In this document: positions 1-8,318 of the stretch, piece by piece
Numbering within the stretch: position 1 is the first letter of the stretch
How the letters are laid out: each line of letters begins with the position of its first letter
Assembly (NCBI GenBank): GCA_017444065.1
Contig: JAFSXJ010000038.1
Coordinates: 1-62,756, forward strand
Direction: 5' to 3'
Length of the DNA: 62,756 nt
Origin: Paludibacteraceae bacterium
GTDB lineage: Bacteria; Bacteroidota; Bacteroidia; Bacteroidales; Paludibacteraceae
Position numbers and translations under genes: made by a program
The notes under the pieces: model-generated
The model's input: only the letters and a program-made list of their open reading frames with translations
What the model was told of the DNA's origin: nothing
Databases searched by the model: none

Positions 1-89
1 CTAACCAACCTTAACCCATCCACGTCAGCCGGAAGTAAAGCATGGCTGACATAAATATGACGGATACGTGAAAAAAAACGGCATTCCTC

Positions 90-120
90 TTGCAAATGTC
101 GATTTTTTTTTGTAACTTTG
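90..120 (+). promoter_or_regulatory. Promoter for the holB operon
   Basis: A TTG at 90-92 and TAACTTTG at 113-120 are separated by 20 bp, which is the Bacteroidota -33/-7 arrangement. It points at holB and probably drives the run of plus-strand genes that follows. Confidence 0.75.
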
Positions 121-247
121 CGGTCGCGTTCGGCTCGCATTCGGCAAATCTCGCTATAAGATGTCGCTCAGCGACATAAAGAGCTCGATTGCCTCTGCTC
201 TCCCCACCGCAACCTACGGTTACGTTGGGGACCCGAACAAGAGACAA

Positions 248-1390
248 ATGCTGCTGAAAGATATCATAGGACAAGAGGCAGTCAAACGTGAGATGTGCCG
301 CTGTGTGCATGAGGGACGTATCCCTCATGCGCAGCTGCTTTCGGGTCCGTCGGGCACAGGCAAGCTGCCGCTGGCTCTCGCCTTCGCCCAGTACGCAGCC
401 TGTCCGCACAGGACAGACACCGATGCCTGCGGCGTGTGTCCGACATGCCTGCAGTACGGTAAGCTGCAGCATCCTGACCTGCACTTCGTGTTTCCCATCG
501 TGAAGACCGACAGTGTCGGCGTGTGCGACGACTACCTGCCGGCGTTCCGCGAGATGGTGCTGGCTAACCCTTACTGCGACGCTGATGACTGGACGCAGGC
601 GATGGGTGAGGAAAAGAAACAGAGCCTGATTTACGAGAAAGAGAGCAGCGAGATACAGCGTAAGCTGTCACTCAAGGCTTTCGGCGACGGCTACAAGGTG
701 ATGATTGTCTGGCAGCCGGAGAAGATGCATCCGGCGTGTGCGAACAAGCTGCTGAAGCTGCTGGAGGAGCCTCCCGCCATGACGCTGTTCCTGTTTGTGA
801 GCGAGCATCCCGAGCAGTTGCTGCCGACAATCATCTCGCGTCTGCGCCCGTTGCCCGTGCCGCGATTGAGCGAGCAGGAGATAACAGAAGCGCTGATGGG
901 CAGGAACGTCATCCCTCTGTCGCAAGCGCAGGATGCAGCCCGTCTGTCCGGCGGCAGTTATCGTGAAGCGTTGCGTATATTGGACGATACGGACAGCGAC
1001 AAGCAGATGTTTGCGGAGTTTCAGGAACTGATGCGTAACGCCTGGCAGGTGGGAGTGCGCAAGAACTACGACGCCCTGCAGAAGCTCAATCTGTGGTCGC
1101 AAACGATGGCCAAGGACAGCACGCGTGCACAGCAGTGCGCGTTCCTGCAGTTCGCCCAGCGGCAGTTGCGGGAGAACTTCATCTACAACTACGGCGAGCC
1201 GTCGCTATGTTACCAGACGAGTAACGAGCAGGCGTTCTCGGTGAAGTTCGCGCCGTTCATCAACGAGCGGAACATCGAGGAGTTGATGCAGCAGTTTGCC
1301 ACTGCCGAAGCGCAGATCATGCAGAACGCCAATGCGCGGATAGTGCTGTTCGACTTGTGCCTGCAATGTATTGTGCTGATTAAGAAATAG
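248..1390 (+). CDS. holB: DNA polymerase III subunit delta' (HolB)
   Basis: Clamp-loader subunit of the replicative polymerase, an AAA+ protein in the gamma/tau-delta-delta' complex. From the ATG at 248 the protein (380 aa) opens with the family-typical IIGQE motif. A Walker-A-like GPSGTGK follows at residues 33-39, then a four-cysteine zinc knuckle near residues 54-70 and the KLLKLLEEPP sensor region. The Walker A lysine is followed by Leu, not Ser/Thr, which fits the non-hydrolysing delta' role. An in-frame ATG at 161 would add 29 residues; it is closer to the promoter, but the extension looks unlike the family. The adjacent PSP1 and gldH genes are common Bacteroidales neighbours of holB. 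Confidence 0.88.
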   Translation: MLLKDIIGQEAVKREMCRCVHEGRIPHAQLLSGPSGTGKLPLALAFAQYAACPHRTDTDACGVCPTCLQYGKLQHPDLHFVFPIVKTDSVGVCDDYLPAFREMVLANPYCDADDWTQAMGEEKKQSLIYEKESSEIQRKLSLKAFGDGYKVMIVWQPEKMHPACANKLLKLLEEPPAMTLFLFVSEHPEQLLPTIISRLRPLPVPRLSEQEITEALMGRNVIPLSQAQDAARLSGGSYREALRILDDTDSDKQMFAEFQELMRNAWQVGVRKNYDALQKLNLWSQTMAKDSTRAQQCAFLQFAQRQLRENFIYNYGEPSLCYQTSNEQAFSVKFAPFINERNIEELMQQFATAEAQIMQNANARIVLFDLCLQCIVLIKK

Positions 1391-1403
1391 ATAAAAGATA
1401 ATA

Positions 1404-2588
1404 ATGAGAACAGATTTAGTGTTAAATAGCGAATCTGGACGGTACACGGAAAAGTCGTACCGCCGTAACTCGGTGCATATGCTGCCGGTAGTGGACTGGC
1501 TGTCTGACCTGCCTGAGACGGTAGGCAAGACAAACATGGTTGAGGTGCAGTTCAAGAACACCCGCAAGGGCTACTACCGCAACGTGAACAACCTGCCGTT
1601 GGAGAAAGGCATGATGGTCGCCGTGGAGGGCAACCCCGGTCATGACGTGGGCGAGGTGACGCTGGTAGGGCAGCTGGTTATTCTGCAGATGAAGAAGAAC
1701 CGCATCGACGTGGAGAACTTCGAGGCGCGCATCATCTACCGCGTGGCTACGGAGGCTGACCTGCAGCGCGCCGAAGAGGCGCATCAGCTGGAGCACGAGA
1801 CGATGATACGGGCGCGCAAGATTGCCAAGGACATGCAGCTGGAGATGAAGATTGGCGACGTGGAATACCAAGGCGACGGTGGTAAAGCCATCTTCTACTA
1901 TATTGCCGACGGGCGCGTGGATTTCCGTCAGTTGATCAAGGTGTATGCCGAGACGTTCCGCATCCGCATCGAGATGAAGCAGATCGGTGCGCGTCAGGAG
2001 GCAGGGCGCATAGGCGGTACGGGTCCCTGCGGGCGCGAGTTGTGCTGCTCGACATGGATGACGCGGTTCTCGTCGGTGGGCACGGGTGCGGCACGGTTGC
2101 AGAACCTGTCGCTCAATCCTCAGAAGCTTGCCGGACAGTGCGCCAAGCTCAAGTGCTGCCTGAACTATGAGATACCGACCTACGAGGAGGCTGTGAGCAA
2201 GTTGCCCGACCGGCGTATCCCGCTGGAGACGATGACAGCAACATACTATGTGTTCACCACCGATCCGCTGCAAGGCACAGTGACATACTCTACCGACCAG
2301 CGGCAGGCGGTTAATCTGGAAATTATCACTGCCGAGCGTGCCAAAGCCATCATCGAGATGAACCGTCGCGGCGAGAAACCCAACAGCCTGGGCGGCATAC
2401 ATACGACCATCGAGGGTTCGGAAACAGGTTATGCGAATGTGGTCGGTCAGGACGATGTCAGCCGTTTTGACCGTCGTCGCGGCCGTCAGGACAGACCGAA
2501 CCGTCCGCGTGGCAACGACCGTGGCGGACGACCGTTCCGCGACAGAAGACAGCAGTCAGACATTAGACGTCAGCAACCGGATAAATGA
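1404..2588 (+). CDS. PSP1-domain protein (RicT/YaaT-like)
   Basis: 394 aa, similar to Bacillus RicT (YaaT), a cytoplasmic PSP1 protein that works in an RNA-maturation complex; the role in Bacteroidota is not established. The motif FKNTRKGYY lies near residue 50. The conserved cysteine clusters PCGRELCC and CAKLKCC lie near residues 209-250. The last ~45 residues are an Arg/Asp/Gly-rich tail (RRGRQDRPNRPRG and similar), which may contact RNA. It begins 13 bp after holB and its stop overlaps the gldH start (ATGA), so it belongs to the same operon. Confidence 0.85.
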   Translation: MRTDLVLNSESGRYTEKSYRRNSVHMLPVVDWLSDLPETVGKTNMVEVQFKNTRKGYYRNVNNLPLEKGMMVAVEGNPGHDVGEVTLVGQLVILQMKKNRIDVENFEARIIYRVATEADLQRAEEAHQLEHETMIRARKIAKDMQLEMKIGDVEYQGDGGKAIFYYIADGRVDFRQLIKVYAETFRIRIEMKQIGARQEAGRIGGTGPCGRELCCSTWMTRFSSVGTGAARLQNLSLNPQKLAGQCAKLKCCLNYEIPTYEEAVSKLPDRRIPLETMTATYYVFTTDPLQGTVTYSTDQRQAVNLEIITAERAKAIIEMNRRGEKPNSLGGIHTTIEGSETGYANVVGQDDVSRFDRRRGRQDRPNRPRGNDRGGRPFRDRRQQSDIRRQQPDK

Positions 2589-3082
2589 CCATGACGAAAC
2601 GGATTGTACATATACTACTTTGCGTGGTTTTCCCGCTGGTGCTTCTTCTGACCGGCTGCCAACGCGACGTGGTGAGCAGTGCGCATCATGACCTGCCTGA
2701 GCAAGGGTGGTCAATGACGGACACCGTCCGTCTGTCGCTGGACGTCAACGACACCGTCCAAGCCTACGATATAGCACTGACCCTGCGGCACACAGACCGA
2801 TATACGTATCAGAACCTCTGGCTGTTCGTGCAAGGCGACAGCCTGTCGCCCGTACAGACCGATACGGTTATGGCCTGTCTGGCTGACGACCGCGGCCGTT
2901 GGCTCGGCACACGTGCCGGTCGATACTACTCCGGCTATGTGACGATATGTCGCGGCGTGTTGTTCCCGCAGGCAGGCAGCTGCGCGTTCACTATCGTGCA
3001 AGGCATGCGCGACTCGGTGATATACGGCATCGCGGATGTGGGATTGGAACTGAGAAAAGCGAAGGCATATGGGGAAGAATAA
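2585..3082 (+). CDS. gldH: Gliding-motility-type lipoprotein GldH
   Basis: 165 aa. It has a lipoprotein signal with lipobox LLTGC at about residues 20-24, so it is predicted to be lipid-anchored at the envelope. The body (TVRLSLDVNDTVQAYDIALTLRHTDRY-like strand pattern, with a second conserved block around the GRW motif) fits GldH, a lipoprotein tied to gliding/T9SS in Bacteroidota but also conserved in non-gliding Bacteroidales. It starts within the stop of the PSP1 gene and overlaps trmB by 14 nt. The gene order holB-PSP1-gldH supports the call more strongly than any single motif. Confidence 0.75.
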   Translation: MTMTKRIVHILLCVVFPLVLLLTGCQRDVVSSAHHDLPEQGWSMTDTVRLSLDVNDTVQAYDIALTLRHTDRYTYQNLWLFVQGDSLSPVQTDTVMACLADDRGRWLGTRAGRYYSGYVTICRGVLFPQAGSCAFTIVQGMRDSVIYGIADVGLELRKAKAYGEE

Positions 3083-3851
3083 ACTGAAGAAGTTCGCCGA
3101 GATGGAGCAGATGCCGTGCGTGTTTCAGTGCGGAGCACGGGAAATGCTGACGGACAGTCCTGTTCCGGCGATGAAGGGTGAGTGGCGGAACAAGTTCTTC
3201 AGGAACGACCATCCGCTGCTGCTTGAGCTTGGTTGCGGACACGGCGATTATACCATCGGTCTGGCGCGCGTCTATCCCGACACGAACTATATAGGCGTGG
3301 ACATCAAAGGCGCACGTATGTGGGCTGGAGCGAAGCAAGCGACGCAAGAGGGGCTGACGAACGTGGCGTTCCTAAGGACGAACATTGAGATGCTGCCGGC
3401 GTTCTTTGCGGAAGACGAGGTGGACGGGCTTTGGATAACGTTCCCCGACCCGCAGATGAAGAAAGCCACCAAACGACTGACCTCCACGTACTTCATGGAG
3501 CGATACCGCCGGTTGCTGCGTGACGGAGCGACGATACATCTGAAGACCGACAGCCCGTTCCTGTACACCTACACGCGCGAGATGATACGGCTGAACAACC
3601 TGCCGCTGCTGTGTGACACCGACAACCTGTACAATCCGGCATTGCAGTCGGTGGTTGTGGAGGACGCACGACGGTTGCAGACGCACTACGAGCACCAGTG
3701 GCTCGAGCGCGGACTGACAATCAAATATCTGGCATGGCAACTACCGAAGGAAGGTGCACTTGTTGAGCCGGATATAGAAATAGAAAAAGACACCTACCGT
3801 TCGTACGGGAGGAACTACACGCCACAGACTCAAATGGTAAATGGTAAATGA
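3069..3851 (+). CDS. trmB: tRNA (guanine-46-N7)-methyltransferase
   Basis: Makes m7G46 in the variable loop of tRNA using S-adenosylmethionine. 260 aa with a class I methyltransferase fold: the SAM-binding ELGCGHGDYT lies near residue 52, followed by NYIGVDIKGAR. The TrmB signature FPDPQMKKATKRL is near residue 125. The extra N-terminal ~40 residues before the SAM motif are usual in Bacteroidota. The last codons (MVNGK) are formed by a copy of the short intergenic repeat that fills the gap to the next gene, so the natural end may have been altered by repeat insertion. Confidence 0.92.
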   Translation: MGKNKLKKFAEMEQMPCVFQCGAREMLTDSPVPAMKGEWRNKFFRNDHPLLLELGCGHGDYTIGLARVYPDTNYIGVDIKGARMWAGAKQATQEGLTNVAFLRTNIEMLPAFFAEDEVDGLWITFPDPQMKKATKRLTSTYFMERYRRLLRDGATIHLKTDSPFLYTYTREMIRLNNLPLLCDTDNLYNPALQSVVVEDARRLQTHYEHQWLERGLTIKYLAWQLPKEGALVEPDIEIEKDTYRSYGRNYTPQTQMVNGK

Positions 3852-3870
3852 CCAAATAGTAAATGTTTAG
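3832..3870. repeat. Short degenerate intergenic tandem repeat
   Basis: Units of the type AAATGGT and AAATAGT followed by AAATG are repeated across the trmB end and the gap to mrp. The same units recur at 24712-24757 and, in reverse orientation, near 51590-51625. Confidence 0.6.
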
Positions 3871-4908
3871 ATGTACCCCAAACAGATAATAGAGGCGCTG
3901 CAGCATGTGCGTTACCCGGGTAACGGGTTGAACCTGATAGAGGCTGGGATGCTTGAGGACGACATACGCATCTCGGGTCTTGAGGTGTCGTTCTCGCTCA
4001 TCTTCGACAAGGACACCGACCCGTTCCAACGCTCGGTGGTGAAAGCCGCCGAAGGTGCCGTTCGCACCTATGTGGACGAGCAGGCGGCTGTGCATATCCA
4101 TACGAAGTACCGCAAGCAGGTGCAACCGGAAGCGGGCGCGGATGAGCGTTCGCTCAAGGCAAAGCATGTGATAGCCATTCACTCGGGCAAGGGTGGTGTA
4201 GGCAAATCAACCGTGGCGGTCAACCTGGCTGTCGCTCTGGCGCAGCAGGGCAAGCGCGTAGGACTGCTGGATGCGGATATTCACGGACCGAGTATTCCGA
4301 AGATGTTCCATGTAGAGGATGCTCGCCCCGTAGCCGAGACGGTGAACGGCCGCGACCTGATTGTGCCGATTGAGCAGTACGGGGTGCAGATGCTGTCGAT
4401 AGGTTTCTTTGTAGATGTGCAATCGGCGGTGGTATGGCGCGGCGGCATGGCGTCGAACGCTATCAAGCAGCTCATCAACGACGCGAAGTGGGGCGAGTTG
4501 GACTACTTCCTGATTGACCTTCCGCCCGGAACCTCGGATATTCACCTGACGCTCATCCAGACGCTGCAACTGACCGGTGCTATCGTGGTCACCACGCCGC
4601 AGGACGTAGCACTGGTTGACGCACGCAAAGGCGTGGATATGTTCACCAATGACAAGGTCAACGTGCCTGTGCTCGGACTGATTGAGAACATGTCGTACTT
4701 CACGCCTGCCGAGTTGCCGGAAAACAAGTACTACATCTTTGGCCGTGGCGGCGGCAAGCGTCTGGCAGATGAATTGCATATACCGCTACTGGGCGAAGTG
4801 CCGCTCGTGCAGTCCATCCGCGAAGGCGGTGACGAAGGCGTGCCTATCGTGCTGCAACAAGGGCACCCTGCCGCACAAATATTTGAACAGATAGCCAAAC
4901 AACTGTAA
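3871..4908 (+). CDS. apbC: Mrp/ApbC family Fe-S cluster carrier ATPase
   Basis: 345 aa P-loop ATPase of the Mrp/NBP35 family, a cytoplasmic scaffold/carrier for Fe-S clusters. An N-terminal MIP18 (DUF59) domain covers about residues 1-85. The deviant Walker A GKGGVGKST lies near residue 109, with DADIHGPSIP and a Walker B DLPPGTSD after it. The CxxC found near the C-terminus of many Mrp proteins is replaced here by FTPAELPENKYY; I recall the same form from Bacteroides homologs, so cluster ligation may differ. It sits 19 bp after trmB and 1 bp before the MATE gene. Confidence 0.87.
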   Translation: MYPKQIIEALQHVRYPGNGLNLIEAGMLEDDIRISGLEVSFSLIFDKDTDPFQRSVVKAAEGAVRTYVDEQAAVHIHTKYRKQVQPEAGADERSLKAKHVIAIHSGKGGVGKSTVAVNLAVALAQQGKRVGLLDADIHGPSIPKMFHVEDARPVAETVNGRDLIVPIEQYGVQMLSIGFFVDVQSAVVWRGGMASNAIKQLINDAKWGELDYFLIDLPPGTSDIHLTLIQTLQLTGAIVVTTPQDVALVDARKGVDMFTNDKVNVPVLGLIENMSYFTPAELPENKYYIFGRGGGKRLADELHIPLLGEVPLVQSIREGGDEGVPIVLQQGHPAAQIFEQIAKQL

Positions 4909-4909
4909 C

Positions 4910-6283
4910 ATGCCTAAACGTGGAGCACCACTGAAAGCCGATGAGTTAGGCACGGAGCCTATCCGGAGTCTGCTGATAAAGTACGCGCTACCGGGCATCA
5001 TAGCGATGACCGCGAGTTCGCTGTATAACATGGTGGACTCCATCTTTATCGGTCACGGCTGTGGTCCTCTCGCATTGTCCGGTCTGACGGTAGCGAAACC
5101 GCTGATGGACATATGTGCAGCGTTCGGCACGCTGGTGGGTGTGGGTGCGAGCACGCTGGTGGCCATCAAGTTAGGCGAGAAGGACTACAACACTGCCGGC
5201 AGGATATTGGGTAACGTTATCCTGCTGAACACGATTTTAGGTGTATTGGTCATGGCGGTCGGACTGATATGGCTTGACCCTATCTTGTATGCCTTCGGTG
5301 CCAGTGATGACACGATTGCCTATGCGCGCGAGTATATGCAGATTATTTTAGCCGGAAACGTGCTGACGCACATCTATTTCGGACTGAACAGCATGCTCCG
5401 CTCGATGGGTCACCCTCGCACCTCGATGGTGGCGACGATAGTAGCGGTGTTCATCAATATCGTGCTTGACCCTATCTTCATCTTCGGTCTGGATATGGGT
5501 GTACGGGGTGCGGCAGTCGCTACCATTATTTCGCAGGCACTGGCTGTCGTATGGCAGATGACCATCTTCATGAACCCGAAGGAGATTATCCATTTCCACA
5601 AGGGTATATGGCGGTTGGAAGCGGCAATCACCAAACGCTCGCTGTCTATAGGTCTGTCGCCGTTCCTGATGAACATAGCCCACTGCTTTGTGATAATCAT
5701 ACTGAACAACCAGTTCAAGGCGTTCGGCGGCGATATGGCTCTCGCCTCGTATGGCGTGATCAACCGTTTTGTGTTCGTGTTCGCGATGATTGTGATGGGT
5801 CTGAACCAAGGCATGCAGCCTATAGTGGGTTACAATTACGGTGCGCGTCAGTACGAACGTATGCTCAGGGCGTTTGAGTTGACGGCAGTATGTGCGACGC
5901 TGGTCATGGGTTGCGTGTTCCTGCTGGGCGAGTTCGTGCCGAAATGGATGGTGCTGCTGTTCACCCACGACACAGACCTGCTCGCACAGACCGTCAGCCC
6001 GATGCGTATTGTGGTGTCGTCCATGCTGCTGGTGGGATTTCAGATGGTGGCGGGAAACTTCTTCACATCAATTGGTATGGCGGGCAAATCCATCTTCCTG
6101 AGCCTGACTCGTCAGGTGCTGTTTCTTATTCCTCTGGCACTGGTGCTGCCGTTGTTGTTCGGCGATCCGATACAAGGCGTATGGTGGAGCATACCGGTCA
6201 GCGACACGCTGTCGGCATTGGTGGCGGCGGTGATGATATTCGTGCAGGTGCGCAAGTTCCGCCTACAGATGAGCAAACAGTAA
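4910..6283 (+). CDS. MATE family efflux transporter
   Basis: 457 aa, about 12 hydrophobic segments, no signal peptide. MATE proteins export cationic or drug-like compounds in exchange for Na+ or H+ across the inner membrane. The N-terminal block PIRSLLIKYALPGIIAMTAS and the repeat-half motif NQGMQPIVGYNYGA (about residues 305-320) are typical of the Bacteroidota/Firmicutes branch. It starts 1 bp after the mrp stop, so it is probably cotranscribed. The substrate cannot be predicted. Confidence 0.88.
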   Translation: MPKRGAPLKADELGTEPIRSLLIKYALPGIIAMTASSLYNMVDSIFIGHGCGPLALSGLTVAKPLMDICAAFGTLVGVGASTLVAIKLGEKDYNTAGRILGNVILLNTILGVLVMAVGLIWLDPILYAFGASDDTIAYAREYMQIILAGNVLTHIYFGLNSMLRSMGHPRTSMVATIVAVFINIVLDPIFIFGLDMGVRGAAVATIISQALAVVWQMTIFMNPKEIIHFHKGIWRLEAAITKRSLSIGLSPFLMNIAHCFVIIILNNQFKAFGGDMALASYGVINRFVFVFAMIVMGLNQGMQPIVGYNYGARQYERMLRAFELTAVCATLVMGCVFLLGEFVPKWMVLLFTHDTDLLAQTVSPMRIVVSSMLLVGFQMVAGNFFTSIGMAGKSIFLSLTRQVLFLIPLALVLPLLFGDPIQGVWWSIPVSDTLSALVAAVMIFVQVRKFRLQMSKQ

Positions 6284-6312
6284 AAAGTACGGTAACAAAT
6301 AATACACAGTAT

Positions 6313-7194
6313 ATGAAAGGAATCATTTTAGCAGGCGGTAGTGCCACACGGCTGTACCCGCTATCCAAGGCCATCAGCAAGCAGATTATGCCGGTGTATG
6401 ACAAGCCTATGATTTATTATCCGCTGTCCACTTTGATGCTGGCAGGCATCCGTGAGGTGCTGGTTATATCCACGCCGCGTGACCTGCCTATGTTTGAAGA
6501 ACTACTCGGCGACGGTCAGCGTTTAGGCATGCGTATATCGTATAAGGTTCAGCTCGTCCCGAACGGATTGGCGCAAGCGTTTGTGCTGGGCAAGGAGTTC
6601 CTCGGCGGTGAGCCCGGCTGCCTTATCCTGGGTGACAACCTGTTCTACGGTCACGGTTTCCGCCGTATGCTGAAGGATGCGGTTCGTCAGGTGGAAAAGA
6701 CCGGTGGCGCGTGCATCTTCGGTTACGAGGTGATGGATCCTCGTGCGTACGGCGTGGTGGAGTTTGACAAGCAGGGACATGTGCTCTCACTTGAGGAGAA
6801 ACCAGCCGAGCCGAAGTCGAACTATGCTGTGCCCGGTCTGTACTTCTACGATGCTACGGTTACCGAGAAGGCTGCGGCTCTCAAGCCTTCAAAGCGCGGA
6901 GAGTATGAGATAACTGACCTGAACAAGACCTATCTGGAAGAAGGTACGCTGAGCGTCAAACTGTTCTCGAGAGGCTTTGCGTGGCTGGACACCGGCAACT
7001 GCGACAGCCTGATTGAGGCGGGTAACTTTATCGCCACCATTCAGAACCGTCAAGGGTTCTACGTGAGTTGCATCGAGGAGATAGCCTGGCGCAACGGCTG
7101 GATAGATAGTGAGCAACTACGGACATTGGGCGAGCAGATGGGCAAGACCTCGTACGGGCAGTACCTTATCCGCATGGCAGACAGCAAAGCATGA
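6313..7194 (+). CDS. rfbA: Glucose-1-phosphate thymidylyltransferase
   Basis: Makes dTDP-glucose from dTTP and glucose-1-phosphate, the first step to dTDP-L-rhamnose for surface polysaccharide. 293 aa, the usual length. The start MKGIILAGGSATRLYP carries the nucleotidyltransferase loop, followed by SKQIMPVYDKPMIYYPLS and the active-site region CLILGDNLFYGHGF. The frame is open far upstream into the MATE gene, but the ATG at 6313 is the family start. Its stop overlaps the next start by 4 nt. No rfbBCD genes are nearby. Confidence 0.93.
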   Translation: MKGIILAGGSATRLYPLSKAISKQIMPVYDKPMIYYPLSTLMLAGIREVLVISTPRDLPMFEELLGDGQRLGMRISYKVQLVPNGLAQAFVLGKEFLGGEPGCLILGDNLFYGHGFRRMLKDAVRQVEKTGGACIFGYEVMDPRAYGVVEFDKQGHVLSLEEKPAEPKSNYAVPGLYFYDATVTEKAAALKPSKRGEYEITDLNKTYLEEGTLSVKLFSRGFAWLDTGNCDSLIEAGNFIATIQNRQGFYVSCIEEIAWRNGWIDSEQLRTLGEQMGKTSYGQYLIRMADSKA

Positions 7195-7766
7195 GAAGCC
7201 GGTTACTGCTGATATTGCTGCCGGTCATAATGTTTGCGGGTTGCCGCAAGCGGCCGCTCAGCCTGTTCAAGGGTGACCATGAGGATACTGCGGCAATCAT
7301 GGATATCGTCGCCATCCAGCAGAAAGCCATTGAGGCGGAGAATGAAGTGATTACCGTAGCCAAAGCTGACAGCAGTTTACGCTGGGTGCAACACCAACAC
7401 GGGTGGTGGTACTGCTTTACCAACCAGGATTATGAATACAACGACTACCTCAGTCTGTTGAACAATAGAGACACCTGCCGGCTGATACATGAGACGGTGT
7501 ACGACCTCGAAGGCAACCTGATTGTTGATGCCGTGCGGGAGTTTGACTCATCCGCCGATGAGCCCGTCAGTTACATATTTATGCTGCGGGAAATGCTCCC
7601 CGGTGACACGGTGGTCATGCTTATCCCCTGGACTCTGGCATATGGCACGAACGGGAATATGTTTGTCCGCCCGTACACCAGTATCCGGACGCAACTGACC
7701 ATACATACCAGCCCGTACACCGACATTGAGATAATTGAAGACACTATAGCAAACAAAGAATTATGA
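7191..7766 (+). CDS. FKBP-like lipoprotein (GldI-type)
   Basis: 191 aa with lipoprotein signal (lipobox VIMFAGC, Cys at about residue 18). The C-terminal half ends in LREMLPGDTVVMLIPW...LAYG...VRPYTSIRTQLTI, which follows the FKBP peptidyl-prolyl isomerase pattern (LAYG loop, then the last strand). The family match suggests a GldI-like envelope isomerase, a group linked to gliding/T9SS lipoproteins. The aromatic catalytic residues of true FKBPs are only partly recognisable, so activity is uncertain. It overlaps rfbA and the next gene by 4 nt each. Confidence 0.6.
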   Translation: MRSRLLLILLPVIMFAGCRKRPLSLFKGDHEDTAAIMDIVAIQQKAIEAENEVITVAKADSSLRWVQHQHGWWYCFTNQDYEYNDYLSLLNNRDTCRLIHETVYDLEGNLIVDAVREFDSSADEPVSYIFMLREMLPGDTVVMLIPWTLAYGTNGNMFVRPYTSIRTQLTIHTSPYTDIEIIEDTIANKEL

Positions 7767-8302
7767 GACACTACACTATACTGAGTTGCCTGCTCCTGCT
7801 GCTGATAGGAGCCAACTCGTGCAATCAGAACAGTTACTCAGCCAAACGTGCAGAGGAGGACAAGTTGATAGCAGACTTTATTCAGCGGCAGAACATCCGC
7901 ATCATCTATGAGGAGCCAGAAGACGGAGTGTGGGGAGAAAAGGATTACCTGAAGGTGCCCGCATATGACGACCTCTATTTCCATCTGGAACATGCGGGGG
8001 ACGACAGTTATACAGTCAAGCAAGGTGACAAGATTCTCGTCAGATATATCCGCTATACGCTGAATGTAATAGCCGATACAGCCAGATATATGACTACCGC
8101 AGAGCAGGCTTATCCTACTGAATTTGCCTATGGGACAGACTACACCACTGCGCCTATCGGATGGCACGTGGCAGTGCAGTATATGAAGCACTCCGGCGCA
8201 GCCTGCAAGATTATCTGCCCGAGCAAACAAGGCTTGGATGCCGAGAAAAACACCGTCACGCCTTACGGGTATGACATGCAGATACAGATACCAAGATACT
8301 AA
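7763..8302 (+). CDS. DUF4827-type FKBP-like lipoprotein
   Basis: 179 aa, signal with lipobox IGANSC (Cys about residue 20). It shows VKQGDKILVRYIRYTL in the middle, the LAYG-like region EFAYG, then PIGWHVAVQYMKHSGAACKIICPSKQG, and ends in a short beta strand. This is the pattern of DUF4827, a Bacteroidales family with an FKBP-like fold. Its place immediately before glmM matches the gene order I know from Bacteroides. Function unknown; a periplasm-facing chaperone or isomerase relative of the preceding gene is plausible, and the two may be ancient duplicates. Confidence 0.65.
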   Translation: MRHYTILSCLLLLLIGANSCNQNSYSAKRAEEDKLIADFIQRQNIRIIYEEPEDGVWGEKDYLKVPAYDDLYFHLEHAGDDSYTVKQGDKILVRYIRYTLNVIADTARYMTTAEQAYPTEFAYGTDYTTAPIGWHVAVQYMKHSGAACKIICPSKQGLDAEKNTVTPYGYDMQIQIPRY

Positions 8303-8318
8303 TCAAATCTAATATATC

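Noticed and set aside
5890..6312. Upstream extension of the rfbA frame through the MATE gene
   Set aside because: The extension translates the MATE gene out of frame; the family start at 6313 is clear.
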